Shown here in pieces: positions 49,986 through 63,094 of a DNA stretch of 64,000 nt (position 1 is the stretch's first letter; each line of letters opens with the position of its first letter). The stretch is taken from contig QCXZ01000003.1 in assembly GCA_025024175.1 (NCBI GenBank), forward strand, positions 40,572,257-40,636,256. The letters are read 5' to 3'. The translations under genes and the position numbers were made by a program. This stretch comes from Rhyzopertha dominica (lineage: Eukaryota; Arthropoda; Insecta; Coleoptera; Bostrichidae). Under the pieces are notes generated by a model, which saw nothing but the letters and a program-made list of their open reading frames with translations, was not told the origin of the DNA and did not search any database.

Positions 49986-52900
49986 TTTGATTCTGGCCCA
50001 CTTTTAGGTGACCCGGCTCTTCCCTTCAGCTCCAGAGTAATGCAAGTAGCATTATTTATAAGTGACATTTTTAATGATTTGTGACAATTTAATATCAAAA
50101 TACGGATACAGATCTGCTGCTTGTCCACATTCTACTCGTACATTGAAACAAATTTGAAGCATAAATAGTCTTCTTATTTATGCATGATCATAAGTTTTTC
50201 ATGGGTTATGGAATATCAGGAGTAAGGCTTCTGAAACTTATGTATAAAAAGCTTTAATGAGCGCTGCATTGACTACATATTGTATACTATCCATGGTTGT
50301 CGCTAGAGACAAGCTAACGGAATGATTCTCGCGTTCCACCGGAGTGTTCTGAATTTTATATTATTTATGTAATTATTTGAGGTACTGCTGTTTTGAACAT
50401 ACATATAATATATTCTCGATTTTCTCAAAGTCAAATATATGTCAATAGGTACAGGAAATAAGAATACAACGTATACGGCGCCTTACTAAAGAAATATCTT
50501 TCTTGTGTAACACGATCTTTGGTAAATATAATAAATATATAACTATCATCGGATGGCTTTTTCAGAAAGCCCAGCTCCATGGTGCACAACGTGTCTATAT
50601 ACATCAACAATGTAAAGTCTGTTAGAATTAAGAAAAAGCCCTCGGTATATAATGTATTGCTCATGGAGGCCTAACCTTTTGTCATCTGGATAGGACTGCA
50701 CCCCATGTAAGTTGTTATTGATCTATTTCACAAGCTCCATTTATCTTCTAAGCATTTTTAACTTAATTTAGTTTGAGTTTGGCTAAATCCTAGTTGTTTA
50801 ACATTCAATTTCACGAAATTTAAGCTCTCTTAGAACAGGCAAATAAATAAATGTGTGGTAGTACACAAGTTCCTTAATTTTTATATTACGATACGTGTTC
50901 TCATTACTTATAAGCTAATTTTATACTTATAACGATAAACCCAGTGGCTGGAATTTGTAGTTCTTTTTTTACTTGTAATGAACATAAAACCTAAAGTTTA
51001 CCAGTAAACAGAAAATTGTGTCACATTGTGCTCGACTTATTAAATAATTATACACTTAAGACCTATCGGCAATCCGTAAGAACTTAAAAATGCGGCAAAA
51101 ACAGGGACGCTAACACTGCCGAATCGTTGGTTCGGTATCCTTAGTGGAGTTATCCGTAACTGTAGCTATAGTCCATTAGAACTGTGACTTCAAGTTGTCA
51201 ATAAAAGCCACAATTCCTTTTAAAATACGTTGTCAATGGTAACGTATTTTACAATCACCTAAAATACTCCTCGCCATTTACGTAACGAGGACGTAATGAG
51301 GAACTTTACCGGATAAGTTGTGTTTATTTATGGTCGAATGAGCGTAGCGAACGAGACTTATAAAGAAGACGAGACCGATAAAGTTAAATTACGAATTTGT
51401 TGCGTACAAAGGTTAGTGTTCGACCTAAATAAATTGATATTGCACATCACTAGCGTAAGTTATTACATATGAAGAATATTTTTAACATCTGACAACGTTG
51501 CATGACTGACGTTTCTAACGTTTGACAAATTATGACAATTCCCTGCTTTTGGAAGATTTCGTGAAATAGCACACAAGAAGCTTATTGTTCGGAACAAGAA
51601 AAAGCCAGTGAACTATGTTGTTTGTAGGTACATGGTTGAAGGTTAAAAACGCGTCGTGAGCTAGCCTAAGGGAAAAATTTGTATTTGAATATAAGCGCTA
51701 GGTATTGTCTGAATGCCTCACCATGATTTAGAACCCTAAAAGATGGCAAGAAGGTGTATACGCCATTAAACACTGTTTACGCTCGTGCTGTTAATTGCCC
51801 ATCATTTAATCATGCGCGGCATTAAGCAAAGTTATATTGCAGTCACATTGTTTGCAGTATGCTTGCAGACGTCGGCATTCTCAGCCATTCCCGTGAAATC
51901 TTTGGCACTTTAAAAATATTGCATAATATTGTAACTGTAACTGTTTTCTTACATAAATTTGTTCAGCTTGTCATAGTTTCTTAAAATTTATCTCGACCTT
52001 GCAAGGGAGGAGAGTGATGAAATTATATACCTACCCTAAGAACAAATTACTGATGAGTCACATAAGTTAGCTATAAATTCATGAATAGTTATAGCCAGTA
52101 ATAAGTGGTAAGACAGCACAAGTACTTGCAAAAACTAAAAAAGTATCCACTGGGAATAGCTGTCAAAGAAGCGCCAAAATGCGTCTTGCTTATCTTGAAT
52201 CTACAATTGCAATCGGGTATACTAGACACTTTCGTGGTAGATATTATCTTGGCGTAGTAGAGACATTTCTTAACTTAGATGTAATGCTGGTTTAATAAAA
52301 GCTCTCTTGATATAAATATCATCTTAAACCGCAAAGGCGTTAACTACGTTAACTAACACAGTCAAACAATTCCGATTAAAAGGGAGTCAAAAAGCGGGGA
52401 AGAATTTGGCTCTCGCTTGAGTTAAATATTAATATTTGGCAAAATTTGTAATTCCGAACTAAATTAAATGTAGAGATAATCAGCTACTTTCAGAATGTTT
52501 CTGTCATCAGTAGATTTAACTTTTTGAAGCAAGTCAAACCATCTTATATACTCTTGCATACTGCACACTATTAACATTTAATGGGTTTCTTTAGAAATTT
52601 CCCTATTCGTTGCTCGACATCCATTTTTACATTAAGACAGTTACTAACCAAGGCAAAAACTGGACTGGCGATCCAACTAATTTGTAACTTACTAGTTTGA
52701 TGAAATATGTGGTAGAACAAAAATCAGCGACTTCTTGGAAAGATGTGCTCACGTTTTCCACATTAAGTGAGCGGATCTCTAATGTGAGTAGAAAGTATTA
52801 CCGAAAAGCTATAAAAGATTGGCCCTCATGTACAAACCACTAAACCAGTCATTGAATCTGGCGAAACAATGCATTCTGTCAAGCGGCCAATTACGATTTG

Positions 52901-54770
52901 TCTTCACGGCTTCTTGAGTTGTTCTGGGCCGCGGCAGAATAATTTCTCATTATGTTGGATAAATGGACGAATACTTCCCTCTGTGATTAACAATTAAGAT
53001 GAAATTTAATTTGAAACGCCGCGTCATTCCCCCACTGTTGATTGTTTTCGACCATGCAGCAGAAAAAGCTCCTTTGACGATAAGGGCAAGTCTGCGGCCC
53101 TCAAGATAACAGAACTCGGGCGGCTTGCGGTTGGGAGCACAAAGCTTCGAAAACTTCGTGCTGCGGGTGCACGGCGATTGCAAAACAATTAATGTCGTTT
53201 GAAGTCTCTTTAGTTCTTAACTAACCAGTGTACGGATTTTGTTTTTAGATTAAATTGAATTTTCTTATACATACTCCATTTTACAAAAGTATACATTACA
53301 AAATTATTCTCGGTATACAGGGTGTTCACGGTAACCGTCTACAATAGCCAACTCTTGTATATGACGCCGTAGACTAGTTGTTTAAATGGGGAAGTTTAAT
53401 TAATTTTCGAGAAGAATTTTGTGGTGTATACAAAAAAAATACAACTGAACATCAACTAACCGAGATATCGACTACAAGTTTGTTATTTTTAATAGAACCC
53501 ATTCGATTAAGGACATCGAATTAAACAAAAAAGTATTAAGACATCCTACCCTACTCCTATAGTCATTTGTTTCTTAGATATTGCAGAAACAATAAGGTTT
53601 GGTGTTTACGGTATATATATTTGAATAGAATTGAAGATTAACCAGTCGAGAAGCTAAAACATTAGGCGAAGTTAATGATGTTTGTTAATGTGTTTCATTA
53701 ATGGTTGGTTCTAACTTTTTAAGCAGGTTCCAGCTGCTGCGACTAGGGTGAAGTTAATGCTCTGCATTAGAGTATTTTATCTTGCCGAATGGAAGCTCTT
53801 CTTTTCTTTTTCAACAAGATGCAGGTTGTGCTCATGTCGGCTACAGTAAGCTCCACAGGGAGAATAATTCAGGGAAAAAGTTAGTTTACTTTCGTAAACA
53901 GACAAAACACTCGAATTACGATTTACATTCTAAAATTTGTTAACGTATGTTTTTACGGATAATCCGCAAAAAAAGGATTAACTACTACAATACCTCGGTA
54001 AAGTAGTGCAGATGGCAATAACGCAATATCGACCTGTATAAATGTTTGATATATAGACATCAATTCGGCTGTCCGCTCCAGGCTCCAGTGTTCACGATGC
54101 ATTTCGCGATAATAGAACCACGTCATTTATAAAACAAAATAATATATTTTTCCGCACTAATTGACGATTGTGTTCGGCCACCAACCTGTCTGTCGGTTGA
54201 AACGCAAATTTCCAACAAATTCTCGCTGGACTCCCTAAACGGTCTACCAGCTATGCGACATTGACGCTGTGTTTGATTGACACGTGACCATCGAAATGAA
54301 TTAATTAGCGCATAATGGACCTTTGAAGTGCACTAATGGCCCGGTAATGGACGGCAGTTCCGTGCAAAATTCACCAACATGCGATTACAACAATCGATAA
54401 GTTGGTACAGATATTATGTAAACGCAGTAGTTCGATTTGAATGGTGCCGTATGAGAGGCGCCATTGTTTAATGCCGAATACGCAATACGCCCATGTATAT
54501 GCTTACACAATTTCGGGTTGAAATTGAATATACTTCATGCAGGTCTAATTTACATTCTTTACATGTCTGATGTATCGGTTACTGAGTATTAGACGGTGTG
54601 GCTAATACGCACTTAAATTAAAGTGATAATGCACAATCCGCACCTTGAAGTGACAACTTCCTAAATACGAAATAGGCAAATATGAATAAAAGAAAATTTA
54701 TGATTAAGATAACAAATGCAAAGCAACACAAAAAATAAGTAAACAAACTTTTTTTCAAAACAATTAATTA
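49986..54770. other. Non-coding stretch with regulatory-looking blocks
   Basis: No gene is recognised. A 10-bp hairpin (AAAATACGTT, 9-nt loop) is at 51222-51250. A TACAGGGTGTTCACGG motif at about 53318 looks like one transposon end without a partner. Blocks at 52890-53200 and 54165-54470 are GC-richer with AATTA-type sites (for example ATTAATTAGCGC near 54300 and AATCGATAAG near 54394), possible enhancers. Confidence 0.4.
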
Positions 54771-56300
54771 TTCTTCCTTTTTAGGCAACAAGTAAATAAG
54801 TTTAACGTTTCGCCTGTAAACGCCATTGCTGGGTTTCACCGTTACCACCCGTACTACACCATCACAAGCCGGGTGCACTGCCACTTTAGGTATGGCATGT
54901 TGTCCTTCAAATGGCCAATTCTCCAATCTCTTGGACCGCGCTTGAAGTTGATGTAAGTAGTATCGCCTCCATTTGATAAAAAATGTTATCTAATTTGTTA
55001 TAGATGTTGCAACCTGGTCAGCCGATTGGATGGGGTCCCTAAATAGTTACGCTATGGGAGGTACAAGAGTGAGTCCCCAACAAAAAATGGGAAGGAGTTA
55101 AGGTACTTAAATCGGTGGGGTCTGTTGTTTAGTCGGGTAAGTGGTCTATAATTTAAGCATGCTTCAATTTCTGATAACTGAGTAAAAGCTTCAAATGTAA
55201 AAGTTTTAATAATAGTAACCTTGTAAAGTGCACGTGTTATTGACCGAACTGCTGCCTCCCAAATTCTTCCAAAGTGAGGCGGTCTTGGAGGTATAACGTG
55301 CCATTTCATTTTCTTTTAAGCCAATAGAGAAAATGTCTTCATGGTGGCGTTTGAGGTCGATATCTCCTAACTCTTTATCTGCTAAGAAATTGATTGCTTG
55401 GTCTGTATACATCTGTTCGCAAATTCCCCTTTTTGAATTTAATCTTCGTATCGCTGTCAAGAATGCTTCTCTTGAAAGTGAATAACAAATTCTAAGTGAA
55501 CTGCCTTGGATGGCACACATACAAAGGCTGCAACATAAGCCTTTGATTTCACAATCCTGCCTCTTCTTCGATTCTATTTTACTTCTATAGGTCCGGGTAG
55601 TCTAGCCCACAAATTGCAAATGGCTTGGGTGGATCATAAACTCTCAATTTAGGTAAGTTTCCCATGATGTGTTTAGACTGCCTGGGTTGGTAACGAAAAT
55701 AAGTTATGTAGCTCCTCACAATGTTCCTGGCTGCCCATGTGCCAGATATTAGCCATTAAAATTGGCGAGTTGAGGATAAAAGTTGTCTATGCCCACAAAT
55801 GTCCTTTCCTTAAAATACTGTGAGTAACTTCATGTTTCGATGCCAACACATAAGGATGTTTCTGTTCTGCATTTATGTTAGCATTCCAGAATCTTCCCCC
55901 AACACTCATCAGTTGGTCATTATCCAAGAAGGGGTTCACACTATGTATTTTATTCGAGCTGTGTACTGCACTTGTTGATTCAAGTTGTTTGATTTCTTCT
56001 GGTAAAGTTTCTCTTTGGACCATGCGTATAATTGCCAACTCTGCTTTCTTCAACTCATTCACTGTCAATGGTCCTGTAAATCTCATATTGAATTGAGGGC
56101 AATTATTCGTAAAGCTCATAAAATCTGCGATAACTCTTGTAAGTTTCTTAAACAATGAGAATCTTTTAAATAGTTTAATATTATTCGCAACCAAAACTTG
56201 CAAAGCAGGATTCTTCAACCTCAAATTGAGATCTGTAATTTCTGGTGTTTGACTAGGCCATTTTTTGATCAATTAACCACTTCAGTCCAAACCATCATAA
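54771..56300 (-). pseudogene. pol: BEL/Pao pol remnant (RNase H-integrase region)
   Basis: The minus strand, 56272 to 55787, shows FTGPLTVNELKKAELAIIRM, VNPFLDNDQLMSVGGRF and KHPYVLASKHEVTHSILR. This is the segment before the integrase zinc finger. Further on, 55309-55052 has RPPHFGRIWEAAVRSI and LSEIEACLNYRPLTRL, the end of the integrase core. 54960-54771 in another frame has the C-terminal region, ending LPKKEE. The zinc finger and most of the core between them are deranged (55320-55780). No LTRs were seen. It differs strongly in sequence from the element at 23441-29055, so it is a separate family. Confidence 0.82.
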
Positions 56301-59300
56301 ATGTTTTGTCTCCAGTACTGACATGCGCGCCGAGTTGCATACTGCAAACCTACACGAAACCACCTTTCGCTACAATTATCACAACTCTAACCAATATTTT
56401 ACTTACTACGATCAATATCCTCAAGTTTCTCTTTAAACACGGAAATGATGCGAGTCTAAATTTCCAAAAATACAGGAAAGTGTGACTAACTCGAGTTTAC
56501 GTTTATTGCATCAAACGAATACGCAAAATTTACTTTTCTATCACCTGTAATTTAATGGTAAAGAACTTATTAAGAATTATTAATCTTAATCAATTGTCTT
56601 NCATCATGCATCGCGATATGGACCAACAACAAACTTACTTCCGATATGAAGGAAGGAACGAGACTGAAGATTTTGAATTTTACCAACAATATGTTATTCG
56701 ATATTCTGAGACCGGATTGGTCAAAAGGAGGATTTATTCCTACCGAGATCCCTACCTAGCATATAAGCACGAAACCAATCATGTTCCGGCTTTGACTAAT
56801 TAAATTTTATCAACGTGTCAGATAAAAGCTAATCGATATTTCATCGAACTAGCTCGTGGATCTCCAGAATCTGAAGTTAAGGTTGGGATGCCAAGCGATG
56901 TGGTAACCACTTTGCTTGCTAAATTCTTTTATTATAAATTTCCCAACTTCAGGGAAAGACGTCACCTGCTTGCCTGCTTGCCAATTCTTAATTAAACCCC
57001 TACATAATATAGCGAGTTAAGTCAGCAGACGTATCATACGTTTCTCATCAAACAACCTTTAAAAAGTTTAAAATAAAGAATAAGAATTTTGCACGCTTCC
57101 CTAACCACTTTCTAGATATACATAGTTGGAATAAACCCATCTAAATGGAAGGACATTACCGAGCTTCTAACGATGGGACTATAGTAAAACAAAATAATAG
57201 TTTATTTCGAAATGAAATAAAGGATTTGCCTAAATTGAGCCTGAATATGTTTGCTACAAACTAATGTTAAATTTCATTCACATATGCCCTAGCACCAACA
57301 ATTTTGCTAACATATCTATTTTTGGTTTTTCACACTAGCATTAACACTTATCTTCGCTTAAATCATTTGCATAACTAAGGTGTTTTTTGCTGTTTTCGTT
57401 TTTAAGTGCATTTCCACAAAAGACTTCTAAAGAACTCCTTTTACACTGTATAACCGTATCTTTATATGCTCGTAAACACCGAACCAAACCCTTGCGTCCG
57501 ACGTAGGCCGGTAAAGCCGTCCAAACGAACCCTCGTTTTGGATGCAGTTCACTTCCACTACGGGTATATTCTTAGGGCCTATCGCCAGACGAAATCTACA
57601 TAACCGCCCCAATAAGCGATACTCGCGAGACGATCCTCGCGCTGGATGGGACGTGATCGATACGCCCTTGTTTGGGGGTAGCAAGCAAATAGCCCTCAGC
57701 TCTTTTATCCATTTACGTACGATAGAGCCGATATTTTCGTTAGGAGGAAATTGGATCATTCTGATTTCCATACACCTAAGTCTGGTCACAATAACAAGGG
57801 TCGCGGGCGATCGGCCGCCCCGAGGATACAATTTGGCACGGACTTGGTGAAGGTGCCTGCCGCTACGGGGCTGATTTTGACTAAACACGGAAAGGAACTC
57901 GGAGCTTTCGATTACGGCTGATTGAAATTCAAATTAACTTGAAACAAAAAACGACGGCAAACCGCAGCCCCACATTGTGATCTATAACAAAGTATGTTAT
58001 AGCAAAACATCTGAATTAGCTACAGCTGTACATGCATTTCTACAATACAAAACTTACTGCTCTTCAATGTATTCCAGACACATAAATAATCGAACTCAAT
58101 TTTATTTAAGAAATATAAATATAGCAATTTATCTTACAAATGCTAGCGAAGTCTCAAGTTTATATAATAGTCACTATTTGGCAATAGTACCCTAAACGCA
58201 ACTGAAACACATTTAGAACGCTCCGCAATTCTACGGAAGAAACTACGGACTTAAAACTGAACCTTAGCTTTTCTAGCTCTCTTACAAGATGTAGTACAAA
58301 TGAGTGAGGTCTGGAGACACGGGTAGGCATGAAACGGCTTCTCGTCTATCATTTTATATGTCAAGGAATATTGAATCCAGATATTTACGGACAAGTCTTG
58401 CAAAACAGAAAAACACACTATGTTGTTGAAACCAGAATACAGAAGAAAACAGAATTCGAAACTAGTTCTTTTTACAAGAATTCTATATAACCACCGCGAT
58501 CCGTTGAAGTTTTCCTCAAATATCGGTTCTAATAGTCGATTGCTAAATCACTGCTTAAACTCAAACTTGTATGGCCTCCCTTTCCCCTTTTCTTTTCGGC
58601 TTACACATAATCATTGATTCATCGGAAAACAGGGTGTTTTTTATAGTCAGACCGTTCGAGTCCGGTAGATCCATCGTTTGCTCGCAAAACTGGAGTCATC
58701 TATCACAATTGTCTTTAGTGAATTGCCGGAGGTTTGCAAGATTGAAGTTTTTGGGTTTTGGAAATCCTTACTACTACTGAAGAATGGCTAATTTCGTGCT
58801 TGCTGCCTAACTACTTTTGGAAATGTAAGGATTTTCTTGAACTGTCAACAGTAGGTATATTAAGTTTGTTCTTTCTATTGGGTACAATCTGTCGATAAAT
58901 ATCCGTTTTTCTTACATATTTCTTTCCCAAAATTGTGTTTTAATAATCTTGCTTACACTTCGTTGCGCTGGTAAATCGGAATCTTTCCCTCTAATTAAAT
59001 TCATTGTTCTTGCCCCATCTCATTAATGAATACATAGAAAGAAAATGCTACATTTTGACCATATTTTAAAGAGAATATATTAAGGTGAATTGTCTCGTTC
59101 TTACAAAATAAGCAAAATAATGAATGTAGAAAATAGGTGGGTTGATATAACATATGATTATTGCTTTTTTGTGTTATCAACAATGCCATTAATACGCTTA
59201 GATAGATGCCCTAAGTACGACGTATGTATATACTAAACGTCAAGTGACCATATAGATAATGTCTGTAATAATAATGGCTTTATGCAAAGCTGCAGACAAA

Positions 59301-59890
59301 ACTTTAAAGAATGCAGTGCTATTAAAGGTAGAAACGTATTCTGTCAGTAAATGTAATACCTACGTACGCTTCACGTGTTGATAGTTAATGCAGCTCTTAA
59401 TGGTGGATCGAATATGGAACCTAGTCTTGTCTTTCCTGGACATTTGGAATTCGAGAATATTCTAGTTTTCTAAGAATAAGTGATTAAGAACAACTTTACT
59501 CATAGTTATTGCACTTCGAGTAAAATGATTTATGGTCAGCCTATGTACATTTAATCTTCTAGATTCTAGAATAACTTTTAAATTCATAATAACCTGTGTA
59601 ATAAAAGTAATAATAGTCTCATGTCTTAAGTATACACAGCAAATTAAAAGCCAATTTGCTACAGGCACGTAACTCAAAACTTTTCAGATTTTTTTTGAGG
59701 TGCATAAAAAGGTACTTATTAGCAGTACGCTTTTTTTGTTCTGTAGGTGCAAAAAACTATTATTTGTCTGTTTGACAGGGTGTACTTAATGTTTGCTGTT
59801 CCTGCGCTCTTATCATTAATTACATAACATGACGTCTAAAACTTTGATTCATCGAACCCCAACAAATTGTAGCTTAAAGTGAGAAACGTT

Positions 59891-59972
<82 letters not shown>

Positions 59973-60223
59973 TTAAACTGCTTGATTTATGTTGATAACA
60001 TCGCGGGCTGTAGATTACCTTCGTTGAATATGCCTACGTTTGAGACTTATTCATTCACAAACTCTAATCCAATAATAAGTATGAAGTACATCAGATGTTA
60101 GATATAGAATAATGTTTTCTTTTCTGTAATAGATTAAACGGACGGACTGAAATGGCCTTATGGAATATGCATGAATAGTCGTCATACACGCCCTTTTCAA
60201 ACAAGAAAAAATACCTTACTAAC
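56301..60223. other. Non-coding stretch with two odd blocks
   Basis: A short frame at 56598-56803 (MDQQQTYFRYEGRNE...) has unusual, protein-like composition but no recognised domain. The block 57470-57890 is markedly GC-richer and open on both strands (153 codons minus, 102 codons plus). A dinucleotide repeat sits at 59895-59967. The rest is AT-rich and featureless. Confidence 0.35.
59895..59967. repeat. (TA)n microsatellite
   Basis: About 70 bp of TA repeats are interrupted once by CATACA. Confidence 0.95.
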
Positions 60224-60385
60224 TGTAATATACTGCCCAAAAGTAATTAAATAGCAGGTAATTAACAATATTTATATATTGCAAAACTGATTCGTACAAA
60301 TCAAATCTTAATGACAAATACAATCAAGATAAACAAGATAGTATTTAGGAAGTTGTTTTACCCTGGCTTGCTAGAATATATTGCA
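60224..60385 (-). repeat. Gypsy 3' LTR
   Basis: It matches 62926-63089 along its length with about ten differences and begins right after CTAAC. Confidence 0.92.
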
Positions 60386-60406
60386 AATACCCCCTCTTTA
60401 TTAAAT

Positions 60407-62805
60407 TCAATTACTGAGATTATTATCTGGAAGTTGCTGCAAACTAGTTGTACATTTATTAATTTGATCAATGTGTTGCTTCCAAATAAGATTCTTATTT
60501 ACAGGTTTACAAAAATATGTAAAATCACCTAACTTTTCATCTATCACCGCTTTTATCCAATATAATTCCTCTCCCTTCTGGAATGTTACAAATCGATTTC
60601 CCTGCCTAAATTTACAATACTGCTCTTTATTGATATATCTCAACAAATCTAGTTTTTGGTTTGTATTTAAATACCAAACTTGAAGGGGTGACACCAGTAG
60701 AGGCGTGTATGTGATTTCGATAGCTAAATAAAAATCTATTCAATAAAGTAGTAAAACTCACACCTTTGTTAGTGTCATCCTTAATTGATTTCATCAAACT
60801 ATTTTTAAGAGTTTTTACTAAATTTTCAGCTTGACCATTGCTCGACGGATGGCACACAGGTGATGCAAGGAATTTTATACCATTATTAGATAGAAATTCA
60901 GTAAATTCTGAGGAAGTAAATTGATTTCCATTATCAGTAACCACTACGTCTGGAGACCCAAATCTTGCGAAACATTCCCTAAGTTTCTCTACCGTTTCTG
61001 TCGAATTTACTTTTTCTACTAAAAATCTTCAGGCCATTTTGAATAAGCATCTATTACCACCAAGAAATTTTTAACAAAAAAAAGGACCTAAATAATCACA
61101 GTGTACTCTTTCATACACCCTAGTGGCTTGTTAACACGAGCTGCTAATAGCTTTTGGAGGATCTGGTCTCTGTTTCATGCAAATGTCGCAACCTTTTACC
61201 CATTTCTCGATATCTTGGTCGATAGAAGGCCACCAAAAGTACAACCTAGCCAGTGTTTTCATTTTTATACTCCCTTCGTGGTTTGAATGTAATTCCTTCA
61301 AAAGATTTTTTCTTCAACTCATTGGTATCACATTTCTGTATCCCCAAATAATAATTCCTTTATCAATAGATAACTCATCCTTTCGAACTACAAATGGTTT
61401 TAAGCTTTCATTATCTAACTATAACCGTATCTAATGAGATTATAAACTTTACCTAAAATTACATCTTTCCGTGTCTCTGAACAAATGTTACTGACGTTAA
61501 TAACTTTTGAATTTTCTACAAAATGCAAATAATCTAAATCAACATTTTCAGTAACGAATATTTTCTTGACTTTTAATATACTTAAAAGTATAATCAAAAT
61601 TCGATCAAAACAATGACCATCTCTGAATTCGTCCTGCCGCCATTGTTGAAAAACTTTTGTTCTCCCCGTAAATTACTTCTAATGCCTTGTGATCTGACAT
61701 GATTTCAAAATGTCTACCTGCTAGAAATTGATACAATTTTTGAACTGCCTAAACTACACTTAACCCTTCTTTTTGGGTTACAGAATAGTTCCGTTCTGAT
61801 CGATTTAACAATCGAGAAACATAACAAATAGGCTTTTCGTTTCCATCTGCTTCTATTTGAGACAAGCATGCACCAATACCATAATAAGATGCGTCACAAG
61901 TTAATCTTAAATCTTTGCAAGGGTCATAATGTGCTAAAACTCTGTTTGACGTTATATCCTTTTTAATTACATTAAAAGCATTTTCACATTCTTGCGTCCA
62001 TTTAAATTTAACATTTTTTTCGCGTAACTTGTATAAAGGTTTTAATAAAGCTGATATATTTGGAATGAATTTGGAATAATAACTAATTTACAATACCCCA
62101 AAAATTTTTATTTATGTCCTAAATATTTAATGCTATCTTGAAAAAAATTACACTTCTCCTTGTTTAACCCAAAACCAAATTTAAATAGCCGTTCACACAC
62201 CATTTTTAAATTTCGAAAATGTTCTTCCTCGTTTCTTCCAGTGACGACAATGTCATATAAAAAATTACTACTGGTATTCCTACTAATACTTTTTCAACTA
62301 TTAACTAAAAAATCGAACATGCTGGCTTTGTGCCAAACAGTAACCTTTTTATTTTGAAAATTCCTTGGTCGGTACTCCAAACTAACACCATACCTGTTTT
62401 GTCATCAACCTCTAACTGATTATAAGCATTATTAAAATCCAGTTTACTAAAATACTTTCCCACTTGCAATGCTGCAAATATTCCCTCAATACGAGGTAAA
62501 GGATGGTTGACATTTTTTAAATATTTATTTATTATAGTTATAGTTTACAGTTAGCACACTCTTATATCGTTTCTATTTGATTTCAATGCAATTACCAAAG
62601 GAGTACCCCATTCAGCTGTGTCTAAACTTTGTATACTTTTTCATCAATTATTGTTAATAAAACGTCAGCAGTTCTTCATTCTTCCGACACCACATTCGCT
62701 TCAAAATACTGTTCTAATCTTTCAGCAAAAACCTCCCAGTCATGACCTGCTTTAAATCCATTTATTTGACAAATTGACCCATTTATGATAACAGATTCTT
62801 TAACC
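60407..62805 (-). pseudogene. pol: Gypsy gag-pol, deleted and frameshifted
   Basis: Translation from the ATG at about 62805 gives a gag start (MVKESVIINGSICQ, then WEVFAERLEQYF). Near 62680 this jumps straight into reverse transcriptase (WGTPLVIALKSN, LPRIEGIFAAL, FSKLDFNNAYNQ), so the rest of gag and the protease are deleted. RNase H follows (LTCDASYYGIGACLSQ near 61880, MSDHKALEVIYG near 61700). The integrase is in pieces: the zinc region around 61150-61280, then the core with VTDNGNQFTSSEF and HPSSNGQAENLVKTL (60944-60810). The C-terminal part lies in another frame (GEELYWIKAVIDEKLG, LIWKQHIDQI, 60694-60407). Many stops and frameshifts make it inactive. Confidence 0.9.
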
Positions 62806-62925
62806 ATTTTGAAATTTGCACTTTTACAATGAATGTCCGTTACTTGTCACAGTAGTGGTAAAACTCCTTTTACTCAAAATAAATGTAACTTCTGTCCTTG
62901 GTTATTATTTTCCTCGTCGCCAATT

Positions 62926-63089
62926 TGTAATATACTGCCCAAAAGTAATTAAATAGCAGGTAATTAACAGTATTTATATATTGCAAAACTGATTCGTACA
63001 AATCAAATGTTAATGACAAATACAATCAAGCAATAAACAAGATAATATTTAGGTAGTTGTTTTACCCTGACCTACTAGACTATATTGCA
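62926..63089 (-). repeat. Gypsy 5' LTR
   Basis: This is the partner of 60224-60385, and the second CTAAC follows at 63090. Confidence 0.92.
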
Positions 63090-63094
63090 CTAAC

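Larger units (their letters stand above)
60224..63089 (-). mobile_element. Ty3/gypsy LTR retrotransposon, internally deleted
   Basis: LTRs of 162 and 164 bp (60224-60385 and 62926-63089, TGTAAT to TTGCA) are flanked by a perfect 5-bp CTAAC duplication (60219-60223 and 63090-63094). On the minus strand TTGGCGACGAGG follows the 5' LTR (62912-62923), a primer-site style common in gypsy elements. A purine tract (AAAGAGGGGGTATT, 60386-60399) precedes the 3' LTR. The 2.9-kb length is about half that expected: most of gag and all of the protease are missing. LTR identity is about 94% by eye. Confidence 0.93.

Noticed and set aside
53318..53340. Complete element with TACAGGGTGTTCACGG ends
   Set aside because: No inverted partner was found downstream or upstream within the window.
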